A stretch of DNA of 34,355 bases from Hyphomicrobiales bacterium (lineage in GTDB: Bacteria > Pseudomonadota > Alphaproteobacteria > Rhizobiales > Xanthobacteraceae), in contig JAFKKM010000055.1 in the NCBI GenBank assembly GCA_017305555.1, positions 1-34,355 of the forward strand. The letters are read 5' to 3'. A model generated the notes under the pieces. That model did not search any database and had not been told where the DNA came from. It saw only the letters and a program-made list of their open reading frames with translations. Below are positions 1 through 7,349 of this stretch, one piece after another (the stretch's first letter is position 1; each line of letters starts with the position of its first letter). Made by a program: the position numbers and the translations under genes.

Positions 1-28
1 GGACGACCGGGTCGCGTGTCTCCTGATG

Positions 29-646
29 TTAGCGGGCGCTGGCGGTGGCGACAGCGGAGTTCGGTTCGCCGAGCGAAACCCATACGTTGGGATTGCTCTG
101 CGACTGCCGCTTGACGAAGCGGTAGCCGGTCTCGGTCCAGGCGACGACTTCCTCGTTCTGGTTATCGAGGATGAATTCGCCCTTGTTCGATTTCACCGTG
201 AGCACGGCGTGGCCTTCGCCCTTCTTGTCGCGCACCACGGTGATCAGCAGAGCTTCGCGCGGCCAGCCGGCATCGATCAGCATCTTGCGCTTGAGCAGGA
301 CGTAGTCTTCGCAATCGCCATAACCGTCGGTCGGCAGCGACCACTTCTCGACGACGCCCCAATGCTCCATGTCGGTCATCGGCTTGATGGTGTCGTTGAC
401 CCAGCGATTGACGCGCAGCAAATCCTTCCATGCGCTTTGCGACATCACGATATCGCGGGCCTGCGTCGCGCCGCCCCGGCACTCGCCCGGATTCTCGGCG
501 CAGAATTCGACCCAGCCGATCGGCGAGCGCGTGGTGTCGCCAAGGCTGGCATATTGCACGCGGTCGTTACCGGCGTGCGCAGCTGTCGTTAGTCCGAACA
601 GGATGGCGATGATCGCCAATCCTTTCCCCTGTCCCCGTTTAAACAT
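29..646 (-). CDS. BTLCP transglutaminase-like cysteine protease, exported
   Basis: The 205-residue protein fits the bacterial transglutaminase-like cysteine proteinase (BTLCP) family. An uncleaved-looking Lys/Arg start and hydrophobic stretch (residues 8-25, ending TAAHA) form a probable signal peptide, so it should act in the periplasm. The triad can be read as Cys112 in GDCEDY, His146 in GHAVLT and Asp161 in ILDNQ. The conserved FCAENPGEC segment lies at 48-56. Family members are predicted peptidases, some linked to adhesin processing together with c-di-GMP effectors (LapG is a relative). No LapA or LapD is seen here, so the substrate is unknown. The ATG at 646 has a G-rich stretch about 5 bases upstream. 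It is transcribed alone, away from a 321-bp AT-rich leader. Family call is firm; role is inferred. Confidence 0.88.
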   Translation of the reverse strand: MFKRGQGKGLAIIAILFGLTTAAHAGNDRVQYASLGDTTRSPIGWVEFCAENPGECRGGATQARDIVMSQSAWKDLLRVNRWVNDTIKPMTDMEHWGVVEKWSLPTDGYGDCEDYVLLKRKMLIDAGWPREALLITVVRDKKGEGHAVLTVKSNKGEFILDNQNEEVVAWTETGYRFVKRQSQSNPNVWVSLGEPNSAVATASAR

Positions 647-967
647 TGTGGCCCCCGTTTCTTGTTGGGACCACTATTCGCACAAAGGATTTGCAGCGCG
701 GCTAAGTCGCTGAAGTACAATTGAGATGAATGCAGATCAATACTTCAAGAAATTCGATCTTTACTTGAATTGAATTTGTCTCAAATTTTACAGATCGGCA
801 TTTGGTTCAAATTTTATCGATTAACCGGCGAAAGGCCGCAAATCTGCGGGCGCAATGCAGTCGAAAGCTGCCGCGTTAACGCGGTTCTTGAGCGCGAAAT
901 GAGGCTTTACCCGCGGCTGGGCGGGTTTGAGCGTCGTGGTCGAGGGGGATTGGGGTGGTCCGCGCGT
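647..967. other. AT-rich intergenic region upstream of the BTLCP gene
   Basis: No convincing gene is seen here. The stretch at about 715-825 is much richer in A+T than its surroundings and carries a 10-bp direct repeat, TCAAATTTTA, at 781-790 and 807-816, with starts 26 bp apart. It probably holds the promoter of the minus-strand BTLCP gene, and the repeats could be regulator sites. The other part, near 900-967, is the downstream end of the PilZ gene and shows no clear terminator. Confidence 0.4.
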
Positions 968-1582
968 TTACCGGGCGGTGACGCTATCTTCGAGTGTCTC
1001 GGCAAGTTGCTCGTGAAGGAATTCAAGCGCGAAGCCTTCGTCGAGATGACGGACTACCCGCGCCTGGACCTGACCGAGCGACACCAGCGACTTGATCGGC
1101 GGATGATATTCCGCCGCAATGGCCGCGCCGGACAGTGACAGGTCGATGATTCGGCAGGTCATGCGCTGGCCATCCTCCAGCGTCAGGATCGCGATCGGAT
1201 TGCGCGGGATGAGACGATCGTGCCTGCGATCCTCGGGAAGGTTGAGGATGTCGCGATTGGCAAGCCAGGTTAGTTGCGCGGCGAGCTTGTCGCGCTTGCG
1301 TGGCGTTGCGCCGACGCTCATCGCGAAGCCATTGTCGATGATGCGCGTGATCTTGCCTTCGACGCGACCGACATGATCGAGATAGGCGATAACGCGGTCG
1401 CCAACATTACCGATGCCCGGCGCCAGCATCGCGACGCCGCCGGGCGACATGTTGATCACCTGGCACGGATATTCGCGCCGATCCGGCAGCATGTAACGTC
1501 CGAGCAGGTGAACCTTCACCCGCTGGAAGCGCCGCCGCTCTTCGGCGGCCGGATGCTCGGACTGTTTTTGCGCGAAAGCCAT
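968..1582 (-). CDS. Tandem PilZ-domain protein (c-di-GMP binding)
   Basis: The 204-residue protein has two PilZ-like halves. The first has the arginine-rich RRRFQR motif at about 16-21 followed by NMSPGG (44-49). The second has RRHDR, then DLSLSG about 25 residues later. In PilZ proteins the RxxxR and (D/N)xSxxG motifs hold cyclic di-GMP, so this is a predicted cytoplasmic c-di-GMP receptor with no separate output domain. The ATG at 1582 (MAFAQKQ) was chosen because the reading frame upstream of it looks non-conserved; a non-ATG start at 1669 is possible. A CtrA-like half-site pair lies about 60 bp upstream (1642-1656). Partner and process (motility, polysaccharide) cannot be told from the sequence. 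Confidence 0.88.
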   Translation of the reverse strand: MAFAQKQSEHPAAEERRRFQRVKVHLLGRYMLPDRREYPCQVINMSPGGVAMLAPGIGNVGDRVIAYLDHVGRVEGKITRIIDNGFAMSVGATPRKRDKLAAQLTWLANRDILNLPEDRRHDRLIPRNPIAILTLEDGQRMTCRIIDLSLSGAAIAAEYHPPIKSLVSLGQVQARVVRHLDEGFALEFLHEQLAETLEDSVTAR

Positions 1583-1641
1583 ACTGAATTGCACCGGGTG
1601 GGCCGGGTCACGGATATGGATAAACCCTACGGTGCTCAGGG

Positions 1642-1656
1642 TTAACGCGACGTTAC
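1642..1656 (-). promoter_or_regulatory. CtrA-like site upstream of PilZ gene
   Basis: Read on the minus strand the site is GTAA, seven bases, then TTAACC. This matches seven of the eight core bases of the TTAA-N7-TTAA site bound by the cell-cycle regulator CtrA. It lies 60 bp upstream of the preferred PilZ start. Binding is inferred only from the pattern. Confidence 0.35.
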
Positions 1657-1683
1657 AGGCGGACTCCACGACGAGCCCAAACG

Positions 1684-2241
1684 TCAGACCAGACCTTCGT
1701 AGACCATCAGTCCGCGTGCGACCGCCAGCTTTCTGAGGATGCGTGGCGCGAAGCGCTGTGGTGGGTGTCCCATATAGCGCCAGGACGTCAGTGCCAGGTC
1801 GGTGAGGGCGTGGGCGCCATCCACGAACGGGACGATCAGCCCGGTCAGGCTGATCGGCATGTGGTTGCGGGTGTTGAACGGCAGCAGCAGCAGTTCGAGC
1901 GGAACCGGGCGCCCCTCTGACGTTCGTGCGGTAACACCGACGACGGCAGCGAGTTTGTCGGCGTTGACCGCGTCGAGGATGTCCTCGATCTCGATGCGGC
2001 TCGCCGGTTGGAACAGCGACGCGAACGCCTCGCCCTTGAGATCGTGGCCAAGCAATGCGCAGACGCGCGTTCCCGCCACCCGGAACGGATATCCGGCAGC
2101 GGGGTCGTAGGACAGCACGAAGATATCGCCGAGCAGTTCGCGTACTGGACCCGGCTCCAGTTCGCTCCGATCCGGAGCTGGGTTAATGCCGCGCTTTTCG
2201 TCCCAATAGGCGAAAAACTCCCGGCTTGCTGGATGTTTCAT
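1684..2241 (-). CDS. PAS_5-family PAS domain protein
   Basis: A 185-residue soluble protein of the alphaproteobacterial PAS_5 type. The start REFFAYWDEKRG and the following segment GPVRELLGDIFVLSYD, then YPFRVAGTRVCALLG, are characteristic of that family. There is no transmembrane segment, kinase, GGDEF or HTH domain, so it is a single-domain sensor or adaptor of unknown ligand. Together with the PilZ gene downstream on the same strand (about 100 bp apart) it may belong to a c-di-GMP or envelope signalling set, but this is inference. The ATG at 2241 opens into a large gap with several palindromes. Confidence 0.82.
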   Translation of the reverse strand: MKHPASREFFAYWDEKRGINPAPDRSELEPGPVRELLGDIFVLSYDPAAGYPFRVAGTRVCALLGHDLKGEAFASLFQPASRIEIEDILDAVNADKLAAVVGVTARTSEGRPVPLELLLLPFNTRNHMPISLTGLIVPFVDGAHALTDLALTSWRYMGHPPQRFAPRILRKLAVARGLMVYEGLV

Positions 2242-2454
2242 GACCCAAACCTGGCTTGCGGTTGGCCCCGACGGGACAGAGTTGTCCCGTTCTCATGCAC
2301 CGCAATCCCCTTCCTTGTTGTTGCAGGGGACGCTGTGCAGCGTCCATGCCTGGACAGGGGCTCCCCCAGGTCTTTGTGCCGTTAAGGTTAAATTCACCAT
2401 GAATTTTAACGCACCGGTAACCGACGTGCTGCCGCGCCGATGACGACATCCGCG

Positions 2455-2469
2455 TTAACGATAGATTCA
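2455..2469. promoter_or_regulatory. CtrA-like site (TTAA-N7-TTCA)
   Basis: TTAA at 2455-2458, seven bases, then TTCA at 2466-2469: one mismatch to the CtrA core. It could serve either the PAS gene or the suspected small RNA. Weak on its own. Confidence 0.25.
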
Positions 2470-2499
2470 CTATCAGCTTTGGGTTTCGCGAAGTTGCGG

Positions 2500-2697
2500 T
2501 AGTATCGATTTACTCTAGGACGTGCAGATAACTCCGGGTTTGAACTGTCGCCGGCTTCTCCAAGGGCTTGCGAAGGCAGACACCGGCAGGGTGGTTGAGA
2601 ACAGAAGATCGGCAGTGACGCGGGGAGGGGTGGGGGATCCTCACGTGACAGGACCGGCATAGGCAAAAAGGCAGCGTTTCTCAGGCGCTGCCTTTTT
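2500..2697 (+). ncRNA. Candidate small RNA ending at a strong terminator
   Basis: A strong hairpin-plus-T-run terminator (2665-2697) sits in a divergent gap where every gene before it is on the minus strand. A plus-strand terminator here therefore needs a transcript that starts inside the gap. Between about 2520 and 2665 the sequence can pair locally (GCCGG near 2552 with CCGGC near 2585, CTTC with GAAG inside it) and has a purine-rich stretch GGGGAGGGGTGGGGG. I could not match it to 6S, SRP, RNase P or tmRNA signatures. The 5' end is a guess; TTGCGG at 2494 is a possible -35 box but no good -10 box follows. Confidence 0.35.
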
Positions 2698-2700
2698 CTT
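2665..2700 (+). terminator. Strong rho-independent terminator (bidirectional)
   Basis: A 12-bp perfect stem pairs 2665-2676 (AAAAAGGCAGCG) with 2686-2697 (CGCTGCCTTTTT), with a 9-base loop. The T-run follows on both strands, so it can stop transcripts from either side. It lies just before the rhomboid gene and does not follow any plus-strand coding gene. Confidence 0.85.
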
Positions 2701-2911
2701 TGCTCCTATGCGAAAGTTCGAGACGGTTGTTGGCGAGATCGTCATGCGGCCCATTCGTCCGCAGCAGCATCGGTCGGCAACCGGGGCGGGCGCTTTATCG
2801 CAAAGCGCGTTCATCTATTGGGTCCGTCTGTTCCATGGGCTTGCGCTGACCGCTCAAGCCGCCTATTGGGGCCCATGCTCATGTGAGCCCGGTCTTTTCA
2901 GGCATCCGACG

Positions 2912-3673
2912 TTGGACCCCCGTCTTCCTCAACGCGAACCGATCCTTACGCTTCCCGGCGCGCTGACGGCCTATGTCGGGCTGCTGATCGCGATCCATGC
3001 AGTGCGGACACTGTTGCTGCCGATCGAGTGGGACTATTGGGTGCTCGAGGTCTTTAGCTTCATCCCGAAGCGATACGACACCTCGCTCCTGGCTATACCT
3101 ATCGCTGGAGGAACCGGCGCGAAGGTCTGGACATTCTTCACTTATTCGCTGCTGCACGCCAACCTGACGCATATCGCTTTCAACATCCTGTGGTTGTTGC
3201 CGTTCGGCAGCGCCGTTGCACGGCGGTTCGGTGCGATCCGCTTTTTTGTCTTCATGGCGGTGACCGCCGCTGCCGGGGCAGCGGCGCACTTGCTGACCCA
3301 CGAACATGCCATTGCGCCGATGATCGGCGCATCGGCATCGGTATCCGGTGCCATGGCCGCGGCGATCCGTTTCGCTTTCGTGCGCGGCGGATTTCTCTCG
3401 TTCCGCCGCGGCGATGCCGACGCCGCGGCAACTGTCCCGGCACAACCTTTGTTGCGCGCGTTGCGCGACCCGCGCGTGCTGGCATTTCTGGCGGTCTGGT
3501 TCGGCATCAACATCGTGTTCGGCGTCGGCTCCATCGGCATCGGGACCGAGGGCGTTTCGGTGGCCTGGCAGGCGCATATCGGCGGCTTCTTTGCCGGGCT
3601 GCTGCTGTTCTCGCTGTTCGATCCGGTGCCGCGCCGCGGCGGCCGGGTTGCGACGCCGCCGGTATCGGACTGA
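2912..3673 (+). CDS. Rhomboid family intramembrane serine protease
   Basis: A polytopic membrane protein of about 253 residues. Rhomboid landmarks are present in order: HANLTHIAFN (His82, His87, Asn91 of the oxyanion side), GASASVSG (139-146, catalytic Ser141) and AHIGGFFAG (catalytic His222). Rhomboids cleave substrate helices inside the membrane; the substrate is not predictable. The hydrophilic loop at about 160-178 separates the core helices. The start is uncertain. The frame stays open back to an in-frame start at 2708, but translation from there is rich in Trp and Cys and unlike the family. A TTG at 2912 (MDPRLPQREPILTLPG), with AGG ten bases upstream, fits the expected short N-terminus. 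A weak hairpin (CACGCGA 3683-3689 with TCGCGTG 3709-3715) lies just after the stop. Confidence 0.85.
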   Translation: MDPRLPQREPILTLPGALTAYVGLLIAIHAVRTLLLPIEWDYWVLEVFSFIPKRYDTSLLAIPIAGGTGAKVWTFFTYSLLHANLTHIAFNILWLLPFGSAVARRFGAIRFFVFMAVTAAAGAAAHLLTHEHAIAPMIGASASVSGAMAAAIRFAFVRGGFLSFRRGDADAAATVPAQPLLRALRDPRVLAFLAVWFGINIVFGVGSIGIGTEGVSVAWQAHIGGFFAGLLLFSLFDPVPRRGGRVATPPVSD

Positions 3674-3912
3674 TCCGATCCCCACGCGAAGTTCCCTCGC
3701 TTGCGGGGTCGCGTGATTTCATCCATCATTCCGTTGCATTCAGGCGAGGTGCGGGGCGCGGCTTCTGATGGCGCTGCCCACCCGATCGCGTGAACGAGAC
3801 GCGTCTGTTCGTCACATGCGCGTGAACAAAGTTGGCGCTGAAGGGTTGCCTGAAGGCGAAGAAGGTCGAGATCGCGTGTCTCGTCCGCGCGATCGCTTTT
3901 TGGGAGGCGACT

Positions 3913-4341
3913 ATGACCGTGCGCTCTATTCTTGATACCAAGGGTCATCACATCGTTAGCATCGAGCCCGACCTTAAACTGTCGGACGCGGTCAAGCTTC
4001 TCGCGGAGCGGCGCATCGGCGCTGTTCTGGTGATCAAAAATCAGCGGATCGAGGGGATTTTATCGGAGCGGGACATCGTGCGGGTGTTGGGTCAGCGCGG
4101 CGCGAGCGCGCTCGACGAGCCGGTGCGCGAGGTCATGACCCGCAAAGTGGTCGGCTGCCGGGAAAAGGACACCGTCGCCGAGATCATGGAACGCATGACC
4201 GCCGGTAAGTTCCGGCATTTGCCGGTGCTGGAAGGCGACATGATCGTCGGTCTGATTTCAATCGGCGACGTCGTCAAATGGCGGGTCATGGAGTTCGAGC
4301 GTGAGCAGGCGGCGCTCCAGGATTATATCAAGACCGCCTGA
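3913..4341 (+). CDS. CBS-pair domain protein
   Basis: The 142-residue protein is a single Bateman module: CBS 1 at about 8-62 (LKLSDAVKLLAERRIGAVLV, then GILSERDIVR) and CBS 2 at about 72-128 (VREVMTRKVV, then GLISIGDVVKWR). Such pairs bind adenosine nucleotides (AMP, ATP, SAM) and usually regulate a partner protein or act as a stand-alone energy sensor. No transporter or enzyme domain is fused. The ATG at 3913 follows GGGAGG with six bases between. It ends close to the convergent patatin-like gene and shares a possible terminator with it. Confidence 0.9.
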   Translation: MTVRSILDTKGHHIVSIEPDLKLSDAVKLLAERRIGAVLVIKNQRIEGILSERDIVRVLGQRGASALDEPVREVMTRKVVGCREKDTVAEIMERMTAGKFRHLPVLEGDMIVGLISIGDVVKWRVMEFEREQAALQDYIKTA

Positions 4342-4360
4342 CAAGATGTCTTGAAGGCGA

Positions 4361-4402
4361 CCGCCATCATCGGGGGATTTTCCGACCCGCTGACGATGGC
4401 GG
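4361..4402. terminator. Possible bidirectional terminator between convergent genes
   Basis: CCGCCATC at 4361-4368 pairs with GATGGCGG at 4395-4402, enclosing a smaller CGG/CCG hairpin and an ATTTT. It lies between the CBS gene and the stop of the patatin-like gene. T-runs are poor, so the call is tentative. Confidence 0.3.
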
Positions 4403-5422
4403 CTACTCGCTGTTGGCCTCGTCCACCGTCGTGCCAGGCGCGAGGATGTCGATGGCTTCCTGAATCGCCTCGATGGCCCGCTCGGCGGCGCGCGCGCCGT
4501 GGGCGATGGCTTCTTCGGCGCGATGGAATTCGAACCAGCCGATTTGGCCGACACGCGGTGCGATCAGGAGATCGGGCGGATCGCCAGCCAGCCGCGCGCG
4601 CGTGATGCGATCCTGCATGATGTTGAAGGCGTCGATCATCACGGTGGAAATGCCGGGACGGCCGCCGCCACCGAAGAACTCGCGTTTCATCGTGCGCTCC
4701 GGCGAGGAGAAAAACTTGCCGATGCCGCGTTTCGGGGACGGCGGCGCTTCCTCGACCATTGGCGGCAACGGATCGGGCGCAGTGCCGTGCGAGAAGATGG
4801 TTGTGGCGTGGCCGAAGACGTCGGTGCTCAGGTTGGCGGCAATGACGATTTCAGCGCCGAGCGCGCGCGCCGTCGACACCGGCACCGGATTGACCAGCGC
4901 GCCATCGACCAGCCAGCGGTCGCCGACCAGAAACGGCGCAAAGATGCCCGGCAGCGCGAACGACGCGCGCATCGCATCGACAACGCGGCCATGAGTCAGC
5001 CAGATTTCGTGACCGGTGCGGACCTCGGTTGCCACCGACGCGTATTTGACCGGGAGATCTTCGATCAGCGTTTCACCGAGCGCAGCTTCCAGTTGGGCGG
5101 CGAGCTTGTCGCCGCCGATCAGGCCGGAGCCGTTCAGCTTGATGTCGAGATAGCCGAAGATATTGCGCGGTTGCAGGCCGCGCGCCCATTCTTCCAGCTT
5201 GTCGAGGTGCCCCGACGCATACGTGCCGCCGACAACCGCGCCGATCGAAGTGCCAACCACGACGTCGGGCACAATGCCGTGTGCGATCAACGCGCGCAGA
5301 ATGCCGATGTGAGCGAATCCGCGCGCCGCGCCGCCGCCGAGCGCCAGACCGACGATCGGCCGTCGGGTTGGGCCCAGGCCGACTTTAACGCGGCCGTTGC
5401 CGTTGTTCGGTGTTTTCCCCAT
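4403..5422 (-). CDS. Patatin-like phospholipase (RssA/NTE type)
   Basis: A 339-residue patatin-fold lipid acyl hydrolase. The oxyanion loop GLALGGGAARG is at 25-35, the nucleophile elbow GTSIG at 57-61 (Ser59) and the dyad Asp at 173 in VDGALVNPVPV, so the catalytic Ser-Asp pair is intact. It resembles bacterial RssA/YchK-like and NTE-like proteins, which act on phospholipids or lysophospholipids. The Gly/Pro-rich segment at about 230-270 is variable. There is no signal peptide, so the site is cytoplasmic or the inner membrane face. The ATG at 5422 was chosen for the GAGAG just upstream; an in-frame start at 5515 would add 31 residues of low-complexity sequence. Transcribed divergently from the exported Pro-rich protein. 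Confidence 0.9.
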   Translation of the reverse strand: MGKTPNNGNGRVKVGLGPTRRPIVGLALGGGAARGFAHIGILRALIAHGIVPDVVVGTSIGAVVGGTYASGHLDKLEEWARGLQPRNIFGYLDIKLNGSGLIGGDKLAAQLEAALGETLIEDLPVKYASVATEVRTGHEIWLTHGRVVDAMRASFALPGIFAPFLVGDRWLVDGALVNPVPVSTARALGAEIVIAANLSTDVFGHATTIFSHGTAPDPLPPMVEEAPPSPKRGIGKFFSSPERTMKREFFGGGGRPGISTVMIDAFNIMQDRITRARLAGDPPDLLIAPRVGQIGWFEFHRAEEAIAHGARAAERAIEAIQEAIDILAPGTTVDEANSE

Positions 5423-5580
5423 CGGACTCTCAAGGTTGCGGGTCGGGGATAGTCCCAATGGGCCGAAAATGCCAGCGATCCGAGGCTGCGATTGACTGAT
5501 GCGACGCTGGCTCATGGCTTGGGCGTTGCCTTCGACCTTGAGGCTTGAATTCGCCGCGTTTTAAGTCAAAAAGCAGCCCG

Positions 5581-6642
5581 ATGATGTTCTTGGGCGGCAG
5601 CAGCGGAAAAGCCAAGGCGGGCGCGGCATGGGCGTGCGTCCTCGCATGTCTGTGGATGCTCGCATGGGCAACGCCGGTCGCGGCACAACTGTTCAGCGAT
5701 CGTCCGCCGCCTGTGCCGCCGGCGTCGGTTCCGGAAGCGCCGTCCGCGCCTGCTATCAGCCTTGCGCCGCCGTCAGGCCCGGCATCCAGTCCGCCGCTGC
5801 CGGCGGCATTGACGCAACCTCCCGTGGCCGCCGTTACGCCACCGCCGGCTGCCGCGGTCACGCCGGTCGCCCCGGCGCCGAACCATGCAGTGCTGGCGCT
5901 GACGGCGCGCTACGGCAAGGATCTGCCGGTCATCAATGGTGGACTGATCTGGCGTGTCTTCTCGGACAAACCGGACGAAAGCGGCGCATTCAAACTGATC
6001 CGTGAGGACAAGGGCGCGACGCCGAACATCGTGCTGCCGCCGGGCAACTACATCGTCCATGTCGCACTCGGACTCGTCACCGCGGCGCGCTCCGTCACTG
6101 TGCGCTCCGACACCGATCGCGAATCGTTTCTGTTGCCGGCGGGCGGGCTGCGCATCGAGGGGCGCGTCGGCACGTCGAAAATTCCGGCGAACCAGATTTC
6201 CTTCAGCGTCCACAAAGGCAGCCAGTTCGATTCCGGCGGCGAAAGCCCGGCGTTGGTACCGAACGCGACACCCGGCGATGTGGTGATCCTGCCCGAGGGC
6301 ACCTACAACATTATCTCGAACTACGGCGACGCCAATTCGGTGGTGCGTTCCGACATTCGCATCCAGGCCGGCAAACTGACCGACGCGACGATCACGCATC
6401 GCGCAGCGGTGATCACGCTCAAGCTGGTGGGCGAGAAGGGCGGCGAGGCGCTGGCCAATACGGCTTGGTCGGTGATTACGCCCGGCGGCGACGTCGTCAA
6501 GGAATCGATCGGCGCGTTTCCGCGCGTAATTCTGGCCGAAGGTGAATACCGCGCTATCGCCAAGAACGAAGGCAAGGTGTTCGAGCAGTCCTTCAACGTC
6601 GTCAACGGCGTTGACCGCGAAGTCGAAGTGATCGCGCGATAA
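5581..6642 (+). CDS. Exported Pro/Ala-rich hypothetical protein with beta-sandwich repeats
   Basis: About 353 residues. A signal peptide (hydrophobic stretch GAAWACVLACLWMLAWA, cleavage near PVAA-Q) is followed by a long Pro/Ala-rich linker to about residue 100, then a globular part. In the globular part three segments share one plan: a core strand, then a phrase such as LPPGNYIV, LPEGTYNI or LAEGEYRA. This resembles carboxypeptidase-regulatory or prealbumin-like beta-sandwiches and suggests tandem repeats. The protein is probably periplasmic or surface linked; no enzyme motif is seen. Two ATGs (5581, 5584) are possible; an upstream TTG at 5545 is less likely because the signal peptide starts cleanly from the ATG. 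Function unknown. Confidence 0.8.
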   Translation: MMFLGGSSGKAKAGAAWACVLACLWMLAWATPVAAQLFSDRPPPVPPASVPEAPSAPAISLAPPSGPASSPPLPAALTQPPVAAVTPPPAAAVTPVAPAPNHAVLALTARYGKDLPVINGGLIWRVFSDKPDESGAFKLIREDKGATPNIVLPPGNYIVHVALGLVTAARSVTVRSDTDRESFLLPAGGLRIEGRVGTSKIPANQISFSVHKGSQFDSGGESPALVPNATPGDVVILPEGTYNIISNYGDANSVVRSDIRIQAGKLTDATITHRAAVITLKLVGEKGGEALANTAWSVITPGGDVVKESIGAFPRVILAEGEYRAIAKNEGKVFEQSFNVVNGVDREVEVIAR

Positions 6643-6661
6643 CTCGCGCGACGGAATCCGA

Positions 6662-7225
6662 TCAGAACTTCGTTACGATATCTGCCAGCACCGGGCGCGG
6701 ACGATCCTCGTTCGGCTTGTCCGATTTGCCGATGTGAACGAAACCGGCGAGCTGTTCGTCGGCATTGAGGCCGAGCCCCGTGAGCACGTCGCGATCGTAG
6801 GCGAACCAGCCGGTCAGCCAGTTAGCGCCATAGCCGAGCGCAGTCGCCGCGGTGACGATGTTCAGCGCGCTCGCGCCTGCGGAGAGTTGCTGCTCCCATG
6901 GCGGCACCTTGGGATGCGTCTTCGGTGAACTGACCACGGCGATGACGAGCGGCGCTTCGGTGAGGCTCGCGCGGGCACGCGCGATGTCATCGGCCGCAGC
7001 ATCCGGATTTCGCTTGGTGAAGACATCCGCGATGACGGCGCCGGCGCGGTCGCGCGCCTCTCCCTGAAAAACGATGAAGCGCCACGGCGCCAGCTTGCCG
7101 TGATCGGGGACGCGCGCGCCGATGGTCAGGATGGTTTCGAGTTCGCTCTCGGTCGGCGCATTGCCGTTCATATCGCGCGGCTTCACCGAGCGGCGGGCTT
7201 TCAGGAAATCGATCATGTCGGACAT
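6662..7225 (-). CDS. Nitroreductase family protein (YdjA-like)
   Basis: The 187-residue protein is a compact FMN-dependent nitroreductase. The N-terminal RRSVKPRD gives the phosphate-binding Arg pair. It continues with ARVPDHGKLAPWRFIVF, then the segment SAGASALNIVTAATALGYGANWLTGW, and ends near GFVHIGK. The short length matches the YdjA/TdsD-like group rather than NfsB. These enzymes reduce quinones or nitro compounds using NAD(P)H and work as dimers; the natural substrate is unknown. The stop lies 19 bp from the convergent exported Pro-rich gene. It is the same strand as thrS but about 120 bp downstream of a hairpin that should end the thrS message. Confidence 0.9.
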   Translation of the reverse strand: MSDMIDFLKARRSVKPRDMNGNAPTESELETILTIGARVPDHGKLAPWRFIVFQGEARDRAGAVIADVFTKRNPDAAADDIARARASLTEAPLVIAVVSSPKTHPKVPPWEQQLSAGASALNIVTAATALGYGANWLTGWFAYDRDVLTGLGLNADEQLAGFVHIGKSDKPNEDRPRPVLADIVTKF

Positions 7226-7306
7226 TTATTCGGATTGCTCTTCGATGGCGTGATTCAAGTATCGGCAGGCGAGGTCGGCCGATCGTCTTGCAACGATGTA
7301 AAGCCT

Positions 7307-7342
7307 GCGCGGCCCGGCACAAGGCCGGGTCGCGCGACTTCG
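7307..7342 (-). terminator. Hairpin after thrS
   Basis: A 12-bp GC-rich stem (7307-7318 with 7324-7335, one G-T pair) with a 5-base loop lies right after the thrS stop, read on the minus strand. The T-run is weak, so termination may be partial and the nitroreductase gene may be co-transcribed. Confidence 0.5.
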
Positions 7343-7349
7343 ATGCAAT

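Larger units (their letters stand above)
2242..2911. other. Large divergent intergenic region with structured elements
   Basis: About 670 bp separate the minus-strand PAS gene from the likely start of the rhomboid gene. It holds an 18-bp inverted repeat at 2328-2345 (GGACGCTG arms), a second GC hairpin at 2349-2370 (CCTGG/CCAGG outside GGGG/CCCC), an AAATTCA/TGAATTT palindrome at 2390-2406, a CtrA-like site at 2455-2469 and a strong terminator at 2665-2697. No protein-coding frame looks convincing. The best reading is a promoter region plus a non-coding transcript ending at the terminator. Confidence 0.5.

Noticed and set aside
2500-2700. 6S, SRP, RNase P or tmRNA
   Set aside because: None of the recognisable signature segments are present; the region is left as an unclassified candidate RNA.
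2708-2911. N-terminal extension of the rhomboid gene
   Set aside because: The extra 68 residues do not resemble the family and start just past a terminator; the TTG at 2912 is preferred, though not proven.
4499-5452. Long plus-strand frame opposite the patatin-like gene
   Set aside because: Antisense shadow. The minus-strand product has an intact Ser-Asp dyad and a good start.
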